The translations under genes were made by a program, and so were the position numbers. From the NCBI RefSeq assembly GCF_003337555.1, contig NZ_QPJK01000005.1, positions 434,001 to 498,000 on the forward strand: a stretch of DNA of 64,000 nucleotides, read 5' to 3'. The notes under the pieces were generated by a model. That model was given only the letters and a program-made list of their open reading frames with translations. It was not told the origin of the DNA and searched no databases. This document shows positions 59,449-64,000 of this stretch, in pieces (position 1 is the first letter of the stretch; the number at the start of each line of letters is the position of its first letter). The DNA comes from Pseudorhodoferax soli. GTDB lineage: Bacteria; Pseudomonadota; Gammaproteobacteria; Burkholderiales; Burkholderiaceae_C.

Positions 59449-60198
59449 ATGGCAGAAGCTTTGTACGCCACGGCCCTGAAACACATGAGCGCAACGGTCC
59501 ACGAGTTGGCGAATCTGGTGCCTCAGCCACAGACCGTGCCGTTTGCGGATTCATTCGCCTATCGATATCTGGAAAAAACGCCACGACAAGCGGTCGTTCA
59601 AAAGCTCGCGCGGTACGTCACAACGCTTCGCGCAGCCGTTATCCTGTTCAATCAGGGATTCGTTCAAGAACAAGCAGCGCTTCAGCGGATGCTCGATGAG
59701 ATCCAAGAGGACATCACATTTCTCGCATTTGGCTTGATATTCGGTGAGTTGACGCCTATCCACGAGAATTACTTGGCGGCGTTTTACCAGGAGGAATTCG
59801 ATCCGGTTACTGGAAACCCCGGAGATCAAGATCGTCCCATGCCTCCGCGCAAGAAAATCCGTGCCTATATCGCCAGAATGGAGGGCGCGGCATTAGATCC
59901 CAGTCGCGGTGTCGAAGTCACTCGCCAAGTTAGCAAGACCTACTCCGGTTACGTGCATGCGGCTTCACCGCAGATCATGGACATGTACGGGGGGTCGCCT
60001 CCTCGCTTCTATGTTGATGGTATGAGGGGAACGCCACGGCACGACGAGCACCGTGAAGACTTGTGGAACTACTTCTACCGCGGAATTTTGGCGTTCTGCT
60101 TTTCGGCCAAGGCATTCGGAGCCGATGTGCTATTCGAAAGGATCTCATCATTCGCTGATTCGTTTGCCAAGCAGGCCGGACATCACTATGGGCGATGA
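59449..60198 (+). CDS. Cassette 10: hypothetical protein
   Basis: 249 residues, mainly helical and soluble; one of the two largest cassette proteins. The N-terminal half is alpha-rich (LARYVTTLRAAVILFNQGFVQEQAALQRMLDEIQEDITFLAFG). A YSGYVHAASPQIMDMYGGSPPRFY block in the C-terminal half looks conserved and could be functional. It resembles uncharacterised proteins of the DUF5677 kind in general layout, which I cannot confirm. The start lies eight bases after attC9. Confidence 0.78.
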   Translation: MAEALYATALKHMSATVHELANLVPQPQTVPFADSFAYRYLEKTPRQAVVQKLARYVTTLRAAVILFNQGFVQEQAALQRMLDEIQEDITFLAFGLIFGELTPIHENYLAAFYQEEFDPVTGNPGDQDRPMPPRKKIRAYIARMEGAALDPSRGVEVTRQVSKTYSGYVHAASPQIMDMYGGSPPRFYVDGMRGTPRHDEHREDLWNYFYRGILAFCFSAKAFGADVLFERISSFADSFAKQAGHHYGR

Positions 60199-60207
60199 GC
60201 CGCTGAC

Positions 60208-60265
60208 ACCTCACCCTATGGTGCAGCGGGACGGCTATGCCGGCCGCTGAGCGCGAACATTAGGC
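60208..60265 (+). other. attC10, decayed recombination site
   Basis: 58 bp from ACCTCAC to ATTAGGC. Alignment with attC4 and attC7 shows the body retained (CAGCGGGACGGC and GGCCGCTGAGCG), but both cores have lost a conserved base: AAC has become CAC and GTT has become ATT. Recombination at this site should be impaired. Confidence 0.65.
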
Positions 60266-60276
60266 GTCAGGTCACG

Positions 60277-60633
60277 ATGGTCTCAATGTATTTGTGGGTG
60301 TCTATAGCAGTTGGCCTTGCACAAGTTGCTGATTGCGCGCTGTACTTAATGGCTCGTGGTCGCCCTTCAAATACAGGTTGGGTCTTCTCCGCGGTGGAAT
60401 GGGTCTGGGGAGGGGTGTCTGTCTATGTTCTGTTCTCTGATGAGTCAACGGTGCCGAGTTGGCTGCCTGCCTCTTATGTGGTCCATCTTCTAGCTTGGTC
60501 AGCGTATGGCGTTGCTACGGCAAATCGACACAAAGGCATAAGCACAATCACGCTGTCACCTAGAGAAGTCCTCGTCGGTGGAGCATTTGGCGCGCTGTTT
60601 GCAGCTGCAGCATGCGTGCTATCCCTGCGTTGA
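60277..60633 (+). CDS. Cassette 11: four-helix membrane protein
   Basis: 118 residues with about four hydrophobic segments (YLWVSIAVGLAQVADCALYLM, VFSAVEWVWGGVSVYVLF, YVVHLLAWSAYGVAT and VLVGGAFGALFAAAACVLSL). Function unknown. ATG 60277 is used; ATG 60286 (MYLWVS) would be three residues shorter. It follows the decayed attC10, so it may now be fixed as a unit with cassette 10. Confidence 0.75.
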   Translation: MVSMYLWVSIAVGLAQVADCALYLMARGRPSNTGWVFSAVEWVWGGVSVYVLFSDESTVPSWLPASYVVHLLAWSAYGVATANRHKGISTITLSPREVLVGGAFGALFAAAACVLSLR

Positions 60634-60675
60634 GCTCGGTCACATGCCCAACACGCGCATTCCCCTTGCTGCGAC

Positions 60676-60738
60676 GCCCAACCCCTCCGTCAAGGGGACG
60701 TCCCGCAAGCGAGCCGCTCCTTACGTCGAACGTTGGGC
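60676..60738 (+). other. attC11 recombination site
   Basis: 63 bp from GCCCAAC to GTTGGGC, perfectly complementary cores. The inner arms CGTCAAGGGGACGTCCC and GAGCCGCTCCTTACG pair with the usual bulges. A second GCCCAAC at 60646 would give a 93-bp site, but the 63-bp reading pairs better. Confidence 0.87.
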
Positions 60739-60817
60739 GTCATCCTATGGAAATTGAGCCGCCGAACTTGAATGTCCCGCTAGAGCGCAAAGAGCACTGG
60801 GGCTCGTACTTGTCGGC

Positions 60818-61069
60818 GTGTGCTGTGGCGTTACGGGGCTTGCCGCTCTCTTCAGTCCGTCGTTTGCCATTGTCTTCGCCGCATCTTCAATTGTCGGTCT
60901 GCCGGTCATACTGCTCCTGTTTTCTCCTTCGTCTATTTCGGCGCGGCTTCGCGAGCTTGGTGATTTCGGGCGCATTGTTTTCTTCGCTGCACTCTTCGGG
61001 TACATAGCCCTCTCGAAGAAGGTGCTTGTGCCATTCGTTGTGTCGGCTATTGAGCATGCGTTGTCTTAG
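60818..61069 (+). CDS. Cassette 12: small membrane protein, probably frameshifted
   Basis: 83 residues from GTG 60818, with two hydrophobic segments (LAALFSPSFAIVFAASSIVGLPVILLLF and IVFFAALFGYIALSKKVLVPFVV). The GTG has no ribosome site. The start expected for a cassette is ATG 60747, eight bases after attC11, which opens a different frame (MEIEPPNLNVPLERKEHWGSYL) that turns non-coding near 60815. Joining that N-terminus to this frame gives one plausible membrane protein, so a single-base indel is likely. Function unknown. Confidence 0.45.
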   Translation: MCCGVTGLAALFSPSFAIVFAASSIVGLPVILLLFSPSSISARLRELGDFGRIVFFAALFGYIALSKKVLVPFVVSAIEHALS

Positions 61070-61165
61070 CAGTCATTCCCCACTTCCTCGCCGCGCGCCG
61101 CCGGACCCGCCAGTCGGGCGGACCTCCGCGACAAGGCGCGCAGGCCGCCCACTTCTGCGCTAGCC
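61063..61165 (+). other. attC12, poor or degenerate recombination site
   Basis: A GC-rich stretch of 103 bp from GTCTTAGC to GCTAGCC with internal pairings (GCGCGCC with GGCGCGC; CCGCC with GGCGG around AGTCG). Neither core fits the consensus exactly. GCTAGCC ends five bases before the next start, which is why I propose it. Confidence 0.35.
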
Positions 61166-61170
61166 ACCTT

Positions 61171-61674
61171 ATGTCAGCCGCCGCCGAGCCATCATTTCGT
61201 CCCGCTGTGCAAGCCGATCTGCCGCAGCTCTACGAATGCGATCCCTATTCCAGGAATCACGAAAGCAGAAGGGTCGAGCTGCGCCGCGTGGTTCAGCAAG
61301 GATCTTGTCTGCTTGCCCTGGTCAACGGTCAGCCGCTTGGCTTTGCCACGCTGGAGTACAACTTCTTCGGCCACGCCTTCATTCCCTTGATCTGCGTCGC
61401 CACGGCGCACCAATTCAAAGGTCTCGGTCTGGCTTTACTGGTCGAGCTTGAGCGCCTGTGCCTGACCTCAAAGCTGTTTACCAGTACCAATGCGTCCAAT
61501 GCGCCAGCGCAGCGCCTCTTCGCCCGTGCTGGGTTCACGCGCAGCGGCATCATCGAAAACCTCGATGAAGGCGATCCCGAACTCATCTACTTCAAGGCGG
61601 TGCCCAGGGGCGCCCAGCCGGCTGACCCCTCGGCCCAGGAGACCTCTTGGGGCAAGCCGCAAGCTGCCGCATAG
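61171..61674 (+). CDS. Cassette 13: GNAT-family N-acetyltransferase
   Basis: 167 residues. FRPAVQADLPQLYECDPY begins a GNAT fold. The acetyl-CoA-binding motif is LICVATAHQFKGLGLALLVELERL (Q-x-x-G-x-G type), followed by TSTNASNAPAQRLFARAGFTRSGII with the usual Asn and Tyr/Phe features. The substrate may be an amine, an amino acid or a protein N-terminus. The last 18 or so residues (ADPSAQETSWGKPQAAA) are encoded by the proposed attC13. Confidence 0.87.
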   Translation: MSAAAEPSFRPAVQADLPQLYECDPYSRNHESRRVELRRVVQQGSCLLALVNGQPLGFATLEYNFFGHAFIPLICVATAHQFKGLGLALLVELERLCLTSKLFTSTNASNAPAQRLFARAGFTRSGIIENLDEGDPELIYFKAVPRGAQPADPSAQETSWGKPQAAA

Positions 61675-61688
61675 TTCAAACGTCAGCC
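61620..61688 (+). other. attC13, variant-core recombination site
   Basis: 69 bp from GGCTGAC to GTCAGCC. These are exact complements of each other but differ from the canonical AAC/GTT cores by a matching change at one position. The right side (AGTTCAAACGTCAGCC) is otherwise a familiar attC ending. The inner palindrome is weaker than in the other sites. It forms the right end of the recognisable array. Confidence 0.5.
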
Positions 61689-61721
61689 CGTACACCCATA
61701 TTCACCAAGGAGTCCCAGCCA

Positions 61722-62026
61722 ATGATTACCTGCCATCTCCGGTATGTCCTCGATCCGACCAAGATCAAAGAGTTTGAGCACTACGGCAAGGTCTGGATCC
61801 CGCTCGTGAAGAAGTTCGGTGGAATCCACCACGGCTATCTGCTCCCCTCGGAAGGAGCCAACAATATCGCGCTTGCGTCCTTCTCCTTCCCATCGCTCGC
61901 CGCCTACGAGGACTACCGAACCAAGTCGTTCGACGACCCCGAGTGCCAGGCCCCTTCAAGTACGCCGAGGAAAACCGTTGCTTCTTCAGCTACGAGCGCA
62001 CCTTCTTTCGGCCGGTGTTCGAATAA
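61722..62026 (+). pseudogene. NIPSNAP-family gene with a frameshift
   Basis: ATG 61722 opens MITCHLRYVLDPTKIKEFEHYGKVWIPLVKKFGG...LPSEGANNIALASFSFPSLAAYEDYR, a typical NIPSNAP ferredoxin-like domain with AGGAG upstream. After GAGTGCCAGGCC (to about 61952) the frame turns non-coding. Reading TTCAAGTACGCCGAG onward in another frame restores the family ending (FKYAEENRCFFSYERTFFRPVFE) up to TAA 62024-62026. One base missing near 61950 explains this. The gene is either a recent pseudogene or a sequencing error. It stands 33 bases beyond attC13 and may be a fourteenth cassette or flanking DNA. Confidence 0.8.
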
Positions 62027-62314
62027 CACGACGGGGCCTCACCCCGAACGGGTCGCCCATTCTTCGTGGGCCCAGCGGCTGGAAAGAGGCGCACGCGGCA
62101 TTGGGCCGCATCTGACGTTCCGATCCTGGTGGACGCATTCATGGCGGGCTGGGGGTTCTCGGGGCCCCGATACAGAGCAGGTGGAAGGCACTGGAGCGGG
62201 AGCTCCCCTCCGCCTGGTTGCAGATAGAGCCCCAAACTCCGCGCTGCCAAGGTGCGCCGCGCGCCAAATGGCACCACGCACTGAAGTCCCGAGGCTGGTG
62301 CACACGACCAGCGG
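62027..62314. other. Gap between cassette array and GGDEF-EAL gene
   Basis: 288 bp with GC rising back to the chromosomal level. GAATAACACGAC at 62021 resembles a left attC core, and a small GCCCA/TGGGC hairpin follows near 62049-62065, but no right core is found. I see no gene or clear promoter here. Confidence 0.4.
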
Positions 62315-64000
62315 TCAACGGCCAGCCATTCGCCCCAGCCACCCCCCGAGCGCATCTCCCGCCATCGGCCGCGCCACCAGATACCCCTGCGCCACCGCAT
62401 ACCCCTGCGCCCGCAGCAGCGAGTCCTGCGCCGCGGTCTCCACCCCTTCGGCCACCACCGTCAGCTTGAGGCTGCGCCCGATTTCCAGGATCGCGTTGCT
62501 CAGCGCACGCGCTGCACCGTCGCTCTCCAGGTCGGCGACGAAGCTCCTGTCCAGCTTGATCTCGTCCACGGGCAGGCGGCGCAGGTAGCTGAGGCTGGAG
62601 TAGCCGGTGCCGAAATCGTCCATGGACATGCGCACGCCCAGCGCGCGCACCTCGGCGATGGTCTGCAGGGTGCTGGGGTTGGCGTCCAGCAGCACGCTTT
62701 CGGTCAGCTCCAGCGTGAGGTCTTGCGGCGCCAGGGCGTGCTGCGCCAGCGTCTGCGCGATGGTGCGCGCCAGCTCGCGGTCGTGGAAGCTGGTGGGCGA
62801 GAGGTTGACCGAGACCGAGGGCACGGTGAGCCCGTCGCTGCGCCACTGCGCCAGCTGGCGGCAGGCTTCGCGCAGGGCCCAGCGGCCCAGGTCGGCGATG
62901 AGGCCGCAGTCTTCGGCCAGCGGGATGAAGCGCGCCGGCTCGATCTCGCCCAGCCTGGGGTCGGTCCAGCGCGCCAGGGCCTCCACGCCATGCAACCGGC
63001 CGCTGGCCATGTCGATCTGCGGCTGGTAGTGCAGCTGCATCTGGGCGGTGCCCATGGCCTGGCGCAGCGCCGTCTCCAGCACCAGCCGCTGTTGCACCAC
63101 ATCGTTCATGCCGGCGCTGAAGAAGCAGAAGCGGCCGCGGCCGCCGGTCTTGGCCTGGTACATGGCCATGTCGGCCCGTTGCAGCAGGGCGTCCATGCTG
63201 CGGCCGTCTTCCGGGAACATGGCCACGCCCACGCTGGCGGTGACCGACAGCGTGGAGCTGCCCACGGCCAGCGGCGTCGCCACCAGCGCCTGCAGCCGCG
63301 CGACGATCTCGGCCGCGTGCCCGGCGTCGCATTGCGGCAGCACGACGACGAACTCGTCGCCCGACAGCCGGCCGGCGATGTCCGAGGCGCGCAGCTCCAG
63401 CTGCAGCTGGGCCGCGGCATGGCGCAGCACGGCGTCGCCGGCCGGGTGCCCCAGCGAGTCGTTCACCTGCTTGAAGCGGTCCAGGTCGACGAAGAGCACG
63501 GCCAGCGTCTCGCGGCTGCGCGCGGCCGCGGCGATGGCCTGGTCGGCCCGGGCGTGCAGCAGGCTGCGGTTGGGCAGGCCGGTCAGGCTGTCGTAGAAGG
63601 CCAGCTGGCGGATGTGCTGGCGCGTGCGTTCGCGCTGCAGCGCCAGCGCGCACAAATGGGTGCAGCTGTCCACCAGACGCTGGTGGAATGCCGCGCTGGC
63701 CGTGTTGCGCGGCTGGCTGAAGTAGAAGGCGAAGGTGCCCAGCACGCCGCCCTGGCTGTTGCGGATGGGGGTGGACCAGCAGCCCGTGTAGCCCAGCGGC
63801 AGGATGAGTTCGCGGTAGGGCGCCCACAGCGGGTCGGTGGCGATGTCGTCGACCATCACCGGGGCATTGCGCCAGGCGGCCGTGCCGCAGGAGCCGCCGA
63901 TGGGGCCGATGGGCAGGCCGTCGAGCTGCCGCGAGTAGCTGGCCGGCAGGTTGGGCGCGGCCAGGGGGTGCAGCCGGCCTTGCTCGTCCACCTCCAGGAT
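62315..64000 (-). CDS. GAF-GGDEF-EAL cyclic-di-GMP enzyme, 5' end outside the window
   Basis: At least 561 residues. The reading frame is open to the right edge, so the N-terminus is missing. A partial GAF domain (LPIGPIGGSCGTAAWRNAPVMVDDIATDPLWAPYRELILPLGY) is followed by a GGDEF domain whose signature is RLSGDEFVVVLP. An EAL domain follows (HGVEALARW, LTESVLL, DDFGTGYSSLSYLRRLPVDEIKLDRSFV, VVAEGVET). The EAL catalytic residues look complete, so phosphodiesterase activity is likely. The first Gly of GGDEF is Ser, which does not always abolish cyclase activity. C-di-GMP commonly controls flagella, a plausible but unproven link with the neighbouring locus. Confidence 0.95.
   Translation of the reverse strand: MLEVDEQGRLHPLAAPNLPASYSRQLDGLPIGPIGGSCGTAAWRNAPVMVDDIATDPLWAPYRELILPLGYTGCWSTPIRNSQGGVLGTFAFYFSQPRNTASAAFHQRLVDSCTHLCALALQRERTRQHIRQLAFYDSLTGLPNRSLLHARADQAIAAAARSRETLAVLFVDLDRFKQVNDSLGHPAGDAVLRHAAAQLQLELRASDIAGRLSGDEFVVVLPQCDAGHAAEIVARLQALVATPLAVGSSTLSVTASVGVAMFPEDGRSMDALLQRADMAMYQAKTGGRGRFCFFSAGMNDVVQQRLVLETALRQAMGTAQMQLHYQPQIDMASGRLHGVEALARWTDPRLGEIEPARFIPLAEDCGLIADLGRWALREACRQLAQWRSDGLTVPSVSVNLSPTSFHDRELARTIAQTLAQHALAPQDLTLELTESVLLDANPSTLQTIAEVRALGVRMSMDDFGTGYSSLSYLRRLPVDEIKLDRSFVADLESDGAARALSNAILEIGRSLKLTVVAEGVETAAQDSLLRAQGYAVAQGYLVARPMAGDALGGWLGRMAGR

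Larger units (their letters stand above)
54877..61688 (+). mobile_element. Integron gene-cassette array without integrase (CALIN)
   Basis: About 6.8 kb of visibly lower GC holds a run of plus-strand ORFs, each followed by an attC-type site bounded by RYYYAAC-like and GTTRRRY-like cores. Eleven sites are clear by their cores and internal palindrome (one of them decayed), and two more are probable. Start codons usually follow a core by fewer than 12 bases, as cassette insertion requires. No tyrosine recombinase with the IntI patch, no attI and no Pc promoter is present, so expression of most cassettes is doubtful unless internal promoters exist. It separates flhA from a convergent GGDEF-EAL gene. 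No resistance gene is recognised. Confidence 0.93.

Noticed and set aside
60646-60738. A 93-bp version of attC11
   Set aside because: The 63-bp version has cleanly pairing arms; the extra GCCCAAC at 60646 looks incidental.

Overview
The window is GC-rich chromosome of a betaproteobacterium, most likely a member of the Comamonadaceae (order Burkholderiales). This rests on the strong GC bias at third codon positions, two Bug/TctC-type periplasmic solute receptors without a linked permease, the 'CCCCCTCGGGGGGC' type of intergenic palindrome, and the general character of the encoded proteins. The genus cannot be fixed from the sequence alone.

Left block (1-10114, all on the minus strand). An IclR-type regulator heads a CoA-thioester catabolic operon: SCP2-like thiolase, DUF35 zinc-ribbon/OB-fold partner, Bug receptor, MaoC hydratase, second Bug receptor, enoyl-CoA hydratase, ADP-forming acyl-CoA synthetase, and an AtuA/DUF1446 protein that runs off the left edge. 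A 577-bp region carrying a large imperfect inverted repeat (two arms of about 230 bp) splits the operon. A perfect 13-bp inverted repeat lies directly in front of iclR.

Housekeeping block (10320-21658). A Phd/PIN toxin-antitoxin pair with its palindromic operator sits 12 bp upstream of alaS. Then come a lipoprotein-like alpha/beta hydrolase, a TlpA-like thioredoxin, a Tat-exported transglutaminase-like protein, a large lipoprotein, an RluA-type pseudouridine synthase, uppP, trmB and a nucleoside deoxyribosyltransferase-like gene.

Flagellar block (21690-54664). This is a nearly complete export, basal-body, hook, cap and motor set. Its order (fliD-fliS-fliT-fliK-fliL-fliA-motA-motB; flgN-flgM; flgBCDEFGHIJKL plus one extra gene; fliEFGHIJ; fliMN-PQR-flhBA) matches the lateral (Laf/Flag-2) flagellar loci rather than the usual primary system. 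Unusual points are a split FlgJ, no FliO, a short FliM without a recognisable CheY-binding N-terminus, NPEH in place of NPTH in FlhB, no flagellin gene, and a hybrid histidine kinase/BetR-receiver pair where Flag-2 loci carry the sigma-54 activator lafK.

Cassette block (about 54877-61688). Base composition drops sharply and a chain of small plus-strand ORFs follows, each separated by a 57-69 bp attC recombination site. Eleven sites are clear (one of them decayed) and two more are probable. This is an integron gene-cassette array with no integrase in the window (a CALIN). It carries 13 cassettes, mostly unknown small proteins, several of them membrane proteins, plus an HNH endonuclease and a GNAT acetyltransferase. 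A frameshifted NIPSNAP gene follows. The right edge holds a GAF-GGDEF-EAL protein entering from beyond the window.

The best candidates for something undescribed are the lateral-type flagellar locus with a substituted regulator, and the cassette array lodged directly behind its flhA gene.
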